The position numbers and the translations under genes are program-made. The notes under the pieces were generated by a model. It had not been told where the DNA came from, searched no databases, and worked only from the letters and a program-made list of their open reading frames with translations. Shown here one piece after another: positions 1 through 11,472 of a DNA stretch of 64,000 bases. The stretch covers positions 62,001-126,000 of the forward strand of contig WSUB01000036.1 in NCBI GenBank assembly GCA_019633425.1. Direction: 5' to 3'. Within the stretch, counting starts at the first letter, position 1. Every line of letters begins with the position of its first letter. The stretch is from Tulasnella sp. 424. Lineage: Eukaryota > Basidiomycota > Agaricomycetes > Cantharellales > Tulasnellaceae.

Positions 1-1157
1 CTCGGCCAAGCTGAACGCAATGGACTGCACGCGCCGACTCACCGGAAGGTCCGTGGTCCGTGGTTCTGGAGGATACAGCGACGTGTGGCAGGCTAAACTC
101 GGTGGTCGGCTGGTAAGTGTCGCGCGCTAGCTTACTCGTTTACCGTTTTCTGACATGGTGGTTACTTCAGGTTGCCGTCAAGGCATTGCGATCGACACAA
201 ACCGACCGCCCAGACGAGATTCGAATGAGGAAACGGCTTGGCAGAGAGCTTCATGTCTGGGCTGCGCTTCATCACCCTCACATCCTTGAGCTCTTGGGGT
301 TTGCGTTTGATAACGGGAGACCCTGTTTGATTAGCCCTTGGTGCGAATACGGCACACTCCAGGATTACCTTAAAAAATATCCCAATCCTGACCGACGAAT
401 GCTGGTAAGTAGTTGTTTATAGCTCTTGGAATTTCCAACTGACAAACTCGGCCCTGTTCAGGTGCGACAAATTGCTGAAGGTCTCAGTTACCTCCATTCT
501 CGATCGCCCCCCGTGATTCACGGCGACTTCAAGACGGTGAGTGAGACTTTGGAACAAGAGTCCCCGTTCTAGAACGCTGAAACGTCGTATCAGATGAATA
601 TTCTGGTTACCAACGAACACGTGGCCAAGATATGCGACTTTGGAGGTTCCAAGCACCTCGGAGAAGAAAAGACGGGGTTGACCACCGCCGGTCTACCGTT
701 TGGGACCGTCCGATACAGCGCACCTGAGATATCCCGCGAAGACGCGCCTCAGACCCTGCAATCAGACATATACTCGTTTGGATACGTTGCCTTGGGTAAG
801 TACAGAACGCCGCCGTTAACCGTTCTATTCACTATCGCTAATTCTAACTTCCAGAGACGATGACAGACAAATATCCATTTTGGAGAGTCAGGAATGATAG
901 CGCAGTGATCCATAAAGTTGGGTGGGAGGGCCAGACTCCCGCAAGAGAAGACTATTTGGAGTTGGGAGACGAGGCACTATGGGCGATCCTACAGCGATGT
1001 TGGAACTATGAGCCTTCGGCTCGTCCAACGATGATCGAGGTCTGCAGAAAGGTGCGTCGTCTTGTTCGAATATCTCGAGCCATCTCTAACCACATCGGTT
1101 TCTCGATAGCTGGCTGCGGCTGGATATGGACCTTCGTATCCCTTTCTACTATGCTGA
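1..1157 (+). CDS. K1: K-type protein kinase, 3' part (5' end outside window)
   Basis: Six exons are visible: 1-112, 171-404, 462-536, 594-795, 855-1051, 1110-1157. They join in frame to 288 residues ending at TGA 1155-1157. The domain has a glycine-rich loop (GSGGYSDV), the VAVK lysine, catalytic loop HGDFKT then MN across an intron, DFG, an SAPE activation-segment end, SDIYSFG and the RP of the last helix. The HRD arginine is glycine, so it is a non-RD kinase; otherwise it looks active. Family knowledge suggests Ser/Thr or TKL-like activity in the cytosol or at a membrane; the substrate is unknown. It is followed by pseudokinase P1 on the same strand. Its closest relative here is the broken copy psi-K2. 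Gene start and N-terminal region lie left of the window. Confidence 0.85.
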
Positions 1158-1729
1158 ATTTCCTTGAGCGGGCCAGACTCGGGTGACGCTCTTCTGTAGA
1201 ATAGAAAACTCCACATATGCAACGTTATAATTAAGAGTCTGAACGGGCGGTGGTGGCGTGTGTTTTTGGCTCGTGAGAGGCTGTGATCGTCCTGGAGGGA
1301 ACACGTGCCGATAGGCAGGCCGATGAAGGATACTACCAAAACAGCCACTGAACAACGCCCAATCGGCCACCGGATTTCTTTTTAGTACTCGCGAGGAGAG
1401 CGCTCGATGGTAGCCATGGAGATGTAACGAGGGCTTGCGCGTTTCGCTTTTCCAGTGGAAGTGAAAGAAACGCTGATGCCATGAGGCACCACTCGCCATC
1501 ACCTGCAGACATGTGAGTGAACCTTCTTACGCCTGGAAGGAGCTGGTAACTTCATTCTATAAGGAATTGCGATTTCGAAAACGACAACCACCGACACTTG
1601 GAACCCGCTGCCAGCAGTATCGTTGAAAATTGATCTTAAATCTCGTCTGCTCATCCCCCGACGTCAGGGCAGTTCAACCAACCCAACTTTTTCCTATTTC
1701 CAACTCAGACTCTTAATATCTCGTCTACA
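1158..1729 (+). other. K1 3' flank and P1 promoter region
   Basis: No gene is supported here. The stretch is closely matched by 7029-7609, which separates psi-K2 from N1 (for example the GGCGGTGGTGGC block near 1247 and 7109). This shows that K1-P1 and K2-N1 are copies of one two-gene cassette. The short open frames here on both strands are not conserved between the copies. Confidence 0.7.
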
Positions 1730-3127
1730 ATGGTTCTCTGTCTTCCTTTCCTCAAGGCCATCTGGAGAAGACTGCGTTTCTCCATCTCTTCTCCCAAACC
1801 CATGGAGGCACGCACTAGTTCGCGTAACGCCAAACCTCTCACTCTCAACGCCATAGCCGCGGCGGCTGATCAGGAGGATTTCCTGCCGTTTGCCGAGCCC
1901 AAGTCACCGCGCGGGATGCCTACGGTACCTAAACCTGTTGTCGGTGTCCTTCTATCCGCGGCCGAGCCCCTTACAAATGCAATCCCCCCGGATTACAAGG
2001 ATCGATTGGAGCAAGTGGGTCCTGTCGATACGACCAATAGCCTTCTGGACTCGTATCTAGCCGAGGTGAATGGCGACACAGACCTCGGTCGGGTAAGCTC
2101 AATGTGGTCGCACCATTACTAGTCAACTAGCTTGTCTAACTAACGGTCTTGGATAGGTTACTGTGGTCGTCCTGAGAACCCTTGGAGGTGGACTGGATGA
2201 GCCTAGCACACAAGCGTGGACGGAAGCCGTCCGAGACCGCGTCAGGGTGAAACTGAATGGGTGGAACCAAGTCCATGGGCCATTTGTAAAATACATTCGC
2301 TTAGTCAATATCGGCGGTACACCGGCGATCTTGAAGGAGTCCATCGAAGGTACTAGTGCCAAGGAATATCTGGCCCAGAGATCAATGAAGGATAAGCGCC
2401 GACTGGTGGGTAATCGTGTCCAGGGAATTCGCGGCACCTGCTAAGAGAGCCTCCCGTCAGATCATTGGATTCGCCGAGGCACTTGAGGCGCTTCAAAACA
2501 GCGGTACGGCGCATGGAAGTATCGAACCTGTGAGGCTCCGTGTCAGGATTTCGCTCGTGCATGCGGTAACTGATCCAATACTCTGGTTCTGTCAGCACCA
2601 CTTCATTGTCGACAAGAAGGGCCAGCCAATGATCGACGGATGGTGGTTCAACCGAATGGTTGCAGAAGAGTTCGAGAAAGTCAGTGCTTTGGATGATTAT
2701 CGCGGCTCGGCGAGATACACCGCTCCGGAGGTCCTTGAGAGCAAGAAGACGAATTTCAAGTCTGATGTTTACTCCTTTGCATTGGTCGCACTGGGTGAGT
2801 CGAAGGCAATTGTCTCGCCTTAGTGCGACCTGAAGGCTAACAAAAGGCTCTAGAGTTGATGACAGGAAAACAGCCATTCTCTTCAACCCAGCAAGAGGCT
2901 GCTGTGATTGGAGTAATAAACCAGGGAGCACCTCCGTTTGGCAAAGATGATGCTGAGCTTCGAAACGACCAATGGTGGCCGACCCTTGAAAGCTGTTTAT
3001 CGAAAAACCCTGCACGTCGGCCAGGAATGAACGAGGTATCCGCAGAGGTGAGCTTCAATAACTAGTCATGCGTTGAGAGATATTGCTAACTGAGCGCTTA
3101 TAGCTCAGGGCTACGCCTCTGCCATGA
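1730..3127 (+). CDS. P1: P-type pseudokinase
   Basis: Exons 1730-2092, 2157-2405, 2461-2529, 2596-2794, 2854-3047 and 3104-3127 sum to 1,098 nt (365 aa) with all joins in phase. Residues 1 to about 120 are a basic, low-complexity N-terminal region. The rest aligns with the K kinases and shares their intron positions. The catalytic residues are gone: the VAVK lysine is Val (VTVVVLRT), HGD is HGS (HGSIEP), the loop Asn is His, and DFG is replaced by GWW (DGWWFN). Structural markers remain: TAPEVLE, SDVYSFA, the PF after MTGKQ and the final RP. It is therefore a pseudokinase fold, probably a scaffold, regulator or decoy. It starts MVLCLPF, so it lacks the myristoylation motif of other members. 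The ATG at 1730 aligns with the start of N1. Confidence 0.88.
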
Positions 3128-4889
3128 GGATTGTTCGATCAGAGCCCGGGTGCAAACACCCCCACCACATTTCCTTATACCGCATCTCCCCATTTTATTA
3201 TTGCCGTCTAGCTACGCCCCACATATGTGTATGTCAAATATCTCGTAGGGAGAACTTCAATCACAGTAAATTCTGCTTGGACGATGTCCACAATCTCGAT
3301 TCGACTCGGTCCGAAACGCCTTTCTAACCATTCCTCCTCGATCCGCCTTCAATTACCGTTAACCTTAAGCTGGATTCGTTACAGGTATGGGCAGCAGGCT
3401 CCTGTGGTCCGGGGAAGCTACGGCGAGCGAGGGGGTTGGAGGAGGGGGTGACACTGGCCCTGTCATAACTTTTAAATTCCTTCGTCGCTACTACCAACGC
3501 CCATATGTTTGGAAGCGGCTACTCTGAGGGAGTCATCCTTGACGTCACCCGAGATCTCTCGATGCCTTCTTCTAATCAATTTCGGCCCTACTTCGACGGA
3601 ATCTGTTCTCCACCACAACGAGAAAGGAGGAACATAAACAGGCGCGACTTCCCGCTATTTCTGAGTTACCGAGCATGTGTCAATTAACACGAACGACGGC
3701 CCCCAGTCCCCATCTTTACTCGACACGATATCCCCGGTGAAACGGCCGCAAGCGCCTCTGATAGTCGTTTTCTGGCCAAAACTATGTCGCTTTTGGGCAC
3801 GACAAACCTCCGAACGTAGTGCGCGTACCCCTACCATCACATCCAGATTCACACCATAAATATTTCGGTTTAAACTCGTTCGGCTACATATTCGAGCCGT
3901 GATATCGTGTTTCTGTCCTGATAGCAGTCCAACCGGAAGTGCAATTTTATCTTCATCGTCAGACTAATTTATGAAAGCACGCGACAACAGGTTTAGCATC
4001 GTACATGCGTTCTGAAGACCTCAGCCAAAATTGTATGGGGTCTTCAGCACGCTTACACGTCTTCGAGTCTTATGTCTTACGGGACGCAAACCTGTGCTCG
4101 GCTCGGCGGAGAGGCGCTTGAGCTGATATTCTCGCCTACCATCCGCAGAAGCTCTACCTAAAGCCAGAGCCAACGGAGGTTCAGTGCAATGTCCGTTATC
4201 CCCGCTGGGCGCGCCGCTTAGGTAAAGATTTCCCTTTTCAGCTCTGTTCCGCTAACCCCGAGCCTCCGCACTGTTCGGCCTGTTCGACCGTCAAGCGGCT
4301 CTTCGAGTTCAGAGGCTCAGATGAACGACGGCGAACAAAGTTCTCTCCAAGGATCAAGCTCACCGTGACGTCTTATTTTAGAACACCCTTAAAAAGACCT
4401 GCACATATTTCCAACACGACCAGAGAAACCACGAGGAATAAAAGGTTCGTCAGTGGCTTGAGGTCAGAGGAGGGGGCTTTTGAACTCACTTGTTAGCCTA
4501 CATCTTCATAGAAAATCGATTTAATTTCAGGAAATCAAGTGTCGTGGACTTGGGGCGGCCGTTACCCTCACTGCACCCAAACGTGCACCGTTTGCATGAG
4601 GCAGCACTCCAACGGATACCAACTGCGACAGGCCGTCATTTAACCCACCCTTCGTGCGTTGCATTATTCCTGCTAGATTTTTGGTATTATCCCCACTTCT
4701 AAGAGCGCTTGCTCAATGTAAGCGTTCGTACTTCAGGACTGCCAGACAATGACCCCCGGTCCTCTCGCCGCTTCAGGGCATCCATAATTGGTCCTCGCCC
4801 CCGACCTTTGACTCCCATGGACTCCCATTAACCCAGACACCACGAAACAGATCCTGTCTCCTACTCGCACTCACTCAATCCTCGATCTT
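3128..4889 (+). other. P1 3' flank with racemase relic, then K2 upstream region
   Basis: No intact gene. About 3220-3335 resembles the 3' end of the DCG1-like racemase gene in antisense (ACATATG...TATGTC, then TCTGCTTG, ATCTCGAT, GAAACGCC); it is a worn relic. 4100-4200 resembles the repeat at 9239-9472. From about 4480 the sequence is like the upstream regions of K3, K5 and K6 (TTTAACCCACC, then a TTTTGG-rich block). I see nothing recognisable in 3400-4100. Confidence 0.5.
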
Positions 4890-7028
4890 TCAATCATTGC
4901 ACGAAGGATCGCGGATCACCGCAAATTCAGAGGGGTCCAGCCTCATCGTTCGTGCCGAAACCGGATGTCCTTCATACCAATCCGTCAGCCATTTCGTTGC
5001 CAAGCAAAGAGACAAAGGTCGACCCGCAGTTCCAGTCCACTCGGAAGGCTCTTCAACTCCCGATCAAATCGCTCTGCAAGCCATGGTAGATCCAGTACAG
5101 GGCAACGGACGCCGTCTTGTCTCGGGGCTGCGTCGTCAGAACCTGTTCTGTCAGAGACAGTCTCACCAGGACCTGTGCAGCGACCGAAGGCAGCGAAACC
5201 AGGAAGGGCGAGGAGGGACGAGGAGGTACTAGAGATCAATGTAAGGCTCCTGAAAATCAGCGGCGGGGTCGTTTCTCGCAGGCGGATGCCGTCTTCTCGC
5301 ATTTCTCTGGATCAAGCCCGGCCGGCAAGGAGGACAGGCTAGCCACTGATGCAGCGGTCAGCGCACATCATCAAAACGAACCACTCGGTAGGTCGGTTCA
5401 TCTGGTTCGAATGAGAGTCTTGCTCACGGCTTGCAATAGGGCTGAGAGGCCACGCCCTGCCTCCAATGGTTGTCTCCCCACCCTCTCCCGCCCCCCTTCA
5501 CCTTGTCAACAAGATTCAGTGCGTACCTAATCCGACAGCAATCCGAGTTCCAGTGGTGGGCCGGGTGTCTCAACTTGAAGACGAGGGATCGGAGTCAGCA
5601 GTCAACCTTCCATCACCATTCCTGCAGCCTCCCCCTCTCAGCCGTCGTCCGAGCTTCTTCGAGAAGATCCATCGTGCCTTCAATTCTAGGATCCGGTCCA
5701 AAGCCTCATCACGTTGGCCGCACCTTCCGCGTCTTCGTATACAACGGAGCAAGGAGAAGCAGCACCGGTCCCTCTTAGATGGCGGGTGATGTCAACTCCT
5801 CGCCTTAAGGTCCGGTATCTCGCTCGACGAATTACGCGATGGCCTGTTGTCGAATCGCCAGGAGCGCTCGGCTAAGCTGAATGCCATGGACTGCACACGC
5901 CGTCTCACCAGAAGGTCGGTGACCCGTGGTTCGGGAGGATACAACGACGTGTGGCAGGCTAAGCTCAGTGGTCGTCTCGTAAGGTGTCACGCTCGCTTCC
6001 TCGTTTGCCGTTTTCTAACCTGCTGGTTACTTCAGGTTGCCGCCAAGGCATTGCGATCGACGCGCACCGACCGCCCAGACGAGATTCGAATGAGGAAACG
6101 GCTTGGAAGGGAGCTTCATGTATGGACTGCACTTGTCCTTGAGCTCTTGGGGTTTGCGTTTGTCGACAACAGGAGACCCTGTTTGATCAGCCCTTGGTGC
6201 GAATACGGCACACTCCAGGATTACCTTAAAAGATTTCCGAATCCTGACCGACGAACGATGGTAAGTAGTCGTTTAAAGCTTTTGGAAATTTCCAACTGAC
6301 GAACTCGGCCCTGTTCAGGTGCGACAAGTTGCTGAAGGTCTCAGTTACCTCCATTCTCGGTCGCCCCCCGTGATTCGCGGCGACTTCAAGACGGTGAGCG
6401 AAACTTTGGAGTAAGAGTCCCCATTCTAGAACGCTGAAACGTCGTACCAGATGAGTCTTCTGGTTACCAATGAACACGTGGCCAGAATATGCGACTTTGG
6501 AGGTTCCAAGCACCTCGAAGAAGAAAAGACGGGGTTGACCACCGCCGTTTATCGGGCGGGACGGTCCGATTACAGTGCGTCTCCAATATCCCGTGAAGAT
6601 TCGCCTTTATACCCTGCAATCAGACATATACTCGTTTGCATATGTTGCCTCGGTTAGTACAGAATGCCGTCATTGACCGTTCTATTCATTATCGCCAATT
6701 CCAACTTCCAGAGACGATGACAAGCAAACATCTGTTTTGGAGAGTCAGGAACGATAGCACGGTTGTTCATAAAGTTGGGTGGGAGGGCCAGACTCTCGCA
6801 AGAAAGGACTGTTCGGAGTTGGAAGCCGAAGCACTCTGGATCCTCCTGCAGCGATATTGGAACTATGAACCCTCGGCTCGGCCAACGATGATTCAGGTCT
6901 GCAAAAAGGTGCGTCGTCTTGTTCAAACACCTCGAATCGAACCATGTCTAACCACATTGGTTTCTCAATAGCTGGCTGCGGCTGGATGTGGACCTTCTAT
7001 TTATTTCTACTATGCTGAAGGTCTTTAA
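4890..7028 (+). pseudogene. psi-K2: decayed K-type kinase gene
   Basis: This aligns with the K genes over their length, including an intron ending at 5441, a 35-nt intron (5519-5553) and the kinase introns, with last exon 6972-7028. Several lesions are visible. There is an in-frame TGA at 5787-5789 before the kinase domain. Four codons of the HHPHI region are missing near 6130. HGD has become RGD, the loop Asn is Ser (MSLLV), and APE is ASP. One extra base near 6605-6611 shifts the frame relative to K1 just before the SDIYSF motif. No ATG equivalent to the MGALYS start of other K genes was found. Splicing could in principle skip the 5787 stop, but not the later frameshift. The gene is most likely dead; any transcript would encode a truncated protein. 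Confidence 0.8.
5519..5553 (+). other. 35-nt mini-intron (psi-K2)
   Basis: It begins GTGCGT and ends CAG. Introns of exactly the same length occur at the same place in K3, K5, K6 and the psi-K remnant at 28,665. In the intact genes, removing it is required to join the upstream and downstream reading frames. Confidence 0.65.
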
Positions 7029-7609
7029 GCGGATCAGACTCGGGTGACGCTCTTCTCTAGAATAGAAAACTTCCATGGATGCAACGTTATAATTAAAGTA
7101 CTTGAAAGGGCGGTGGTGGCATGTATTTGTGGTTCGTGAGAGGCTGTGATCATCCTGGAGGGAACACGCGGCGACAGGCATGCTACTCCAGTAGAGGTGA
7201 GATGTACTGCCAAAACAGCCACCGAACAACGCCCAAAGAGCAACCGGATTTCTTTCCAGTACTCGCAAAGAGAGCGCTCGATCGGTAGTCAAGGAGATGT
7301 AACGAAGGCTTGCGTCTTTCGTTTTCCGGTGGAAGTGAACGGAAACGCTGATGCCATGAGGCGCGACCCAACTGCACCTGCAGACAAGCGATTGAACCTT
7401 CTTACACCTGGAATGGCCTGGAAACCCCATTCTATAGAATTCCGTACTGTGATTTCGAAAAACGTCAACCACCGACTCTTAGAAGGCCGCCTCCAGCAGT
7501 AGCGTTGGCACTTGGTCTTAAATATCGTCCGCATCCCCCGACACCAGGGCCATTCAACCAAACCAACTTCTTCCCATTTCCAACTCCGACTCCTAACCTC
7601 TCGTCCGCG
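7029..7609 (+). other. psi-K2 3' flank and N1 promoter region
   Basis: Copy of 1158-1729. No gene is supported. The leader just before N1 has a TTAAATATCG box near 7518, matching TTAAATCTCG at 1634 before P1, which may be the core promoter. Confidence 0.5.
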
Positions 7610-8701
7610 ATGCATCTCAGCTTTTCTTCTCTCAAGCCCTTGTGGAGTAGACTGCGTCTCTCCCGCTCTTTCGAATCCAAACCCCAGGCACGCGCTGGTT
7701 CGCGTACCGCAAAACCTCTCACTCTCAACACAATAGCCGCGGCCGCTGTATCGGAGGATTCTCTCCCTTTTGCCGAACCCAAGTCACCGCGCGGGGCGCC
7801 TAAGGGATCCACCAACCCTGCTTTCAATATCACTAAAGTTGGCCGTGAGATCGAGGGTGATCCAAAGTCTGGGAAATCGGCCAATAAAAAGGGCAAAGGC
7901 AAAAATGGGGGATCCAATGACGCTTCCTCCGGTTCAGCAAGGCCAAACTCACTACTTCCACCGAAGGAGAGCCCTGGTAAAGGGAACAGGAGCAGAACAC
8001 CTTCGATCTCAAACACACCAACTTCGACTCCACCATCCTCCCCGGAATCCAAGAAGGAAACCCTGTCAGGTGTCGTGAGTCTTCTCAGCCGTGCGGTTAA
8101 AGGTGGTTCCACGGACACCGAAAGCCGGGAGCGCTCCGGCAAACAGTCCACTACTACTTCTCCACACACCTCACCGCCCAAACCCCAACCAAGTTCCCTT
8201 CAGAGAACCCCCCCTCCCCAAACCCGGAAGCCAATACCGCAACCCACTGGAGAACCGAATACCACAACTGCTGTTGTCGAGGTTGGTCCTGCCAACAAGA
8301 CTCTTGGGCCTGCCTCGTCCGGAACAGGACTCCAGGACAAGCAGGACAACGTCAAGCCGGCCCCACTTCCAACCTTCGACCTCCCTACCCCACCTGCTTC
8401 CCCCGAAATCCAGGTCCAAACCGTGCCAGCGGCTCTCGAGGACGGTCCTGCGCCTTCTCTGCTCGAAAGCCCAAGCGGCTTGGCAGACAAGGACAAACAG
8501 GACGATGTCAAGCCGGCCGCACTTCTAAGCTCCGACCACCCTACCACAGCTGCTTCCCCCACCGTGCCGGCGGATCTCGAAACTGCAAGCGACTCGCAAG
8601 ACAAGGGCACCCAGGACAACGTCAAGTCGGCTGTGCTGCCTTCTTCGAATCGCGCTCCTCCAGGTCGCCGTTTTTCGAGTTGCCACGAGGATTATTTTTG
8701 A
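7610..8701 (+). CDS. N1: disordered P-type N-terminal region without kinase domain
   Basis: A single open exon gives 363 aa from the ATG at 7610, which aligns with the P1 start (both begin with a short hydrophobic and basic stretch containing LWSRLR or IWRRLR). The open frame extends further upstream, but that part aligns with the non-coding P1 leader. The protein is rich in Pro, Ser, Thr and Lys, with a basic KKGKGK block and SP/TP sites, and is predicted to be disordered. It has no membrane segment and no kinase domain. The stop (TGA 8699-8701) is followed directly by sequence like the 3' flank of the P genes, so a deletion probably removed the pseudokinase domain. Homologous proteins N2 and N3 lie beyond ERG4, suggesting the truncated form may be kept as a protein in its own right. 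Function unknown. Confidence 0.7.
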   Translation: MHLSFSSLKPLWSRLRLSRSFESKPQARAGSRTAKPLTLNTIAAAAVSEDSLPFAEPKSPRGAPKGSTNPAFNITKVGREIEGDPKSGKSANKKGKGKNGGSNDASSGSARPNSLLPPKESPGKGNRSRTPSISNTPTSTPPSSPESKKETLSGVVSLLSRAVKGGSTDTESRERSGKQSTTTSPHTSPPKPQPSSLQRTPPPQTRKPIPQPTGEPNTTTAVVEVGPANKTLGPASSGTGLQDKQDNVKPAPLPTFDLPTPPASPEIQVQTVPAALEDGPAPSLLESPSGLADKDKQDDVKPAALLSSDHPTTAASPTVPADLETASDSQDKGTQDNVKSAVLPSSNRAPPGRRFSSCHEDYF

Positions 8702-9238
8702 TTGGATTTCAGGTACAAACACCTCGTCACATCGTATCTCCCCCATTTCATTATTGTCATTTAGCTATGCCCTACATATGTCTATGTGAAACACCTTCTA
8801 GAGAGACCTTCAATTACTGTAAACCCTGCTCGCCAGGCTCCATGTACAATCTCGATTTGCCGGTCTGAACGGCCTTTTCTGACGTCACCGCTTCTCCTCG
8901 ATCCGCCTTCCAATTACGATTAGTAACAAACTGAAATATGAGCAGCGAGCTTCTTCTCCCCGATGAGGTTACGAAAACGAGGAGATTTGGGGGTGAGGGG
9001 GGATGAGCATTTGCGTGGTCGACTCTCCGTGGTTTATGAGCTTCTGAGTCTCCGCATTTCTCAGGTCTGAAACGGGCGACGGCTTCCATTCTCCATCTTT
9101 ACTCGACATCACACACTTGGTGAAACGGCCGGGAGCCGCTATCACATTCTTTTCTGGCCAGAGGTTTGTCGCAACTGAGCACGAGAGCCTCCATCCAACG
9201 TAGTGCACGTGCCTTTGTCATCACACTCGGATCGACAT
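8702..9238 (+). other. N1 3' flank with racemase relic
   Basis: About 8772-8885 resembles the antisense 3' end of the DCG1-like gene (TACATATGTCTATG, then ACAATCTCGAT and GAACGGCC). The rest shows nothing recognisable apart from similarity to the P1 downstream region. Confidence 0.5.
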
Positions 9239-9472
9239 AAGCGTTTTTATTTGGAGTGCCAAGTTCAGCGGAGAAGTGTTTGAGCCGAATATTTTCGCCT
9301 ACGTTCGGAGAAACTCTACACGCTAAACCCAGAGCCAGCGTGATGGGCTATATAACGAACAGCAGGTGGCAATGTCCCTGACGAACGAAGTGTCTGACGG
9401 ACTGGTACCCCAATTTCACAGGGCATGCTGACCCACGGAAATGTGCCTGCCATCCGCAATCCGTGGTGCTAG
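9239..9472 (+). repeat. Direct repeat R1, copy 1
   Basis: About 234 bp starting AAGCGTTTTTATTTGG and ending CCGTGGTGCTAGC. It is repeated in the same orientation at 14,423-14,660 with few differences. It contains a TATATAA box (GGGCTATATAA) and resembles parts of the K upstream regions, so it is probably a piece of an old K promoter. Confidence 0.8.
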
Positions 9473-9510
9473 CAAGGTAGTGGGGGATGGAGGGAAAGGG
9501 GCCCCTTGTA

Positions 9511-11472
9511 CACTGCGCGGCGACTCAGATTAGCCCCGCGCCATAATGCCGCGCTAACCTGTAATTACAACCGGGTTACTCGTAGACTACAGCTTTCGAT
9601 TACCCGCCGGTCTAATCTCATTCTAACAACGTGCTATTCAGGGATTATGAGGGCCGGTAATCCCACCCCCCTGCTGCAGAAGTTAGGGGACTTGGCCGGC
9701 GTTGGGCTCAGCACATGTACACGCGGCCGCGAGCTCTAAGTCGCGAGAACTCTAAGTCGAGAACGACAACACCAACCACTCAACCACCACCACCGCTCCC
9801 GTCCCCTCCTCACCCAACATTGCACGATACAAGCAACCTTGTATCGCAGTGTTTCTAGCCTACTAGTCAGTATCTGGGATAGAGATTTTGGCTTAGGCCA
9901 ATCAGGGTCTATTTTAGACGTGCCATGGTACGTACGGCCTTCGCCCACAGCACAGCATGTGTAGAGTACGATTAAACAGCTATGCGCATAGACTTTACCA
10001 GCTCTGTGTTACTGTTCTTGTTACTCCAAAGGTGCAGGTGGGTTTAAGCTTTAAATTTCGCAGACTCGCAAGAACCACCGCTTGAAGGATGAGGAGATCG
10101 CCAGCAAAGCCCCCCAGCAAGCTGTTGCCACTGCCGCCCTGAAACGACGTGGGGAAGATCTGTTGGCACCATCACCTAAACGGCCACGGACAGACCAGCC
10201 TGCTGTCTCGGCCCGAAGGTTGTCTCTATGTCGAACTCCTACAATGTCTCTAGATCTACCACTTGCTACTTTGAATGCCACGGACTCGGGAGATGAAGAT
10301 TTGCCGGACCTCTTCAGCCCCAAATACCTTCTCTCTTGGCTCCGTTGTTGATTTTGGGTTGGTTGGCCATGCATCGTCGTCATACATTATTGTGGTGTCG
10401 GGCGGCAACGGCTCGGGGGCGATAACGAGCCTCACAGAGCAAGACCGCTGGCGTCGCCTTCTCCGTATTCGAAAGGTGAGAAATGCAGCGTTCGATGGCT
10501 TTCTTTTGTGACAGAGGCAGAGTCGCTGTCAGCATTCGAAGCCATCAAAAAGAACTCAAAGGGCGTTACCGAGATTGGTAAATAATTTTCGGCTGCCTTT
10601 ATGCTTCTTGCCACCGCTGCTGCTTCTCCCTCCTCATCTACTACATTATCATCGGTTTCTCCAGAGGCTTCTTCTTGCTCATCCCCTCCCATTACTTCTT
10701 CTTCAACTGCTCGCTTCTCGATCGCTGTTGTCCTAACTCGCTTCATTCCGGTCAGGAGGACTTGAAGCTTGGTTTCAAGATTTTGAAGCCTTGCGTTTAA
10801 AACGCGTTCGTGATCTTTGCTACGACTCTGAAGCTCATTGTATTGATTTTGCAGGTCAAGGTGTCTTGCTTGCAGTTCATCAAGTCCTGCCTCCAGAGCA
10901 GCACTGGCCCTCTTGTTGGCCTCGATCTGTCGATTCGCGCTGGGGGCGATATTGGTCCGTGGAGCAGCTGGTGAAGAGGATGATGCAGGGTTGAGGGCCA
11001 TCTAAAACGTCGGCGATGATCAATCTCGGCCTCCATGTGCTTTTTGGAAAGGGGGGAGGAAGGCTATCTGGACGCGACGGCAACGCGTCGCGTCGGCGAA
11101 CAACCGTGACAACACCGACAACACGTACCTCAGAGGCGGAGTAGCGGACTCGGAGATTTTTAGCTGTAGTTGATTTCTAGGGTGTAATAGAATATATTTG
11201 GATTGCGGGCTGCAGTGTAATGAATGCGAATAAGGACGGAAGGGGTAAATGCCGAGCAGGTCCCTGGCGCTGGAACTACTCCCCTCAGATTACCCCTCCA
11301 CCGTAATTTTTTCATAATCCCCATTACCCGGCCTCGAAATCTCTTTGTAACTTCAAAGTTATTTAATTATTCACGCGCGCGGTAACATTTCGGTAACGTT
11401 TGACTAACTCCGCCGTAACAGCCCATTCCGCGCGAGTTACGGGGAGAGGTAATTTAGGGCCGCCGCGCAGTG
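9511..11472. mobile_element. CACTA-like DNA transposon, probably non-autonomous
   Basis: The ends are CACTGCGCGGCG (9511) and the inverse CGCCGCGCAGTG (ending 11,472). The outer ~200 bp on each side are AT/GC-punctuated blocks of similar style. The right flank begins TTACGTAATCG and the left flank ends CCCCTTGTA. The related unit at about 15,340-15,375 reads straight through as GGCCCCTTACGTAATCG with no insert: a paralogous empty site. This fits a 3-bp TTA duplication whose left copy gained one base. CACTR ends with 3-bp duplications are typical of the EnSpm/CACTA group. Inside is one plausible reading frame on the minus strand; I see no transposase. Confidence 0.7.
10432..11001 (-). CDS. Small coiled-coil protein inside the transposon
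   Basis: An open frame of 189 codons starts at a true ATG (10,999-11,001 on the minus strand). The N-terminus is Ala/Ser/Pro-rich. Residues about 25 to 85 look like a coiled coil (EANKRASAALEAGLDELQ and following heptads). A strongly acidic segment follows (DEQEEASGETDDN), and the C-terminal part ends FSPFEYGEG. I do not recognise the family. Its position, central in a terminal-inverted-repeat element, suggests element-borne cargo or an accessory protein. It may have further exons; an opposite-strand frame at about 10,085-10,351 with a KRPR nuclear-signal-like patch has no ATG and is not annotated. Confidence 0.45.
   Translation of the reverse strand: MALNPASSSSPAAPRTNIAPSANRQIEANKRASAALEAGLDELQARHLDLQNQYNELQSRSKDHERVLNARLQNLETKLQVLLTGMKRVRTTAIEKRAVEEEVMGGDEQEEASGETDDNVVDEEGEAAAVARSIKAAENYLPISVTPFEFFLMASNADSDSASVTKESHRTLHFSPFEYGEGDASGLAL

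Noticed and set aside
3220..3335. Conserved 3' motif TACATATGTCTATG as a regulatory element shared by P genes
   Set aside because: It coincides with the antisense 3' end of the racemase gene and its longer relics behind P4 and P5; common descent explains it better.
4897..5530. Two overlapping open frames before psi-K2 as separate genes
   Set aside because: Their sequence corresponds to the low-complexity N-terminal exons of K genes, including the first intron and the 35-nt intron.
7505..7609. Earlier start for N1 in the same open frame
   Set aside because: This part aligns with the non-coding leader of P1; the ATG at 7610 matches the P1 start.
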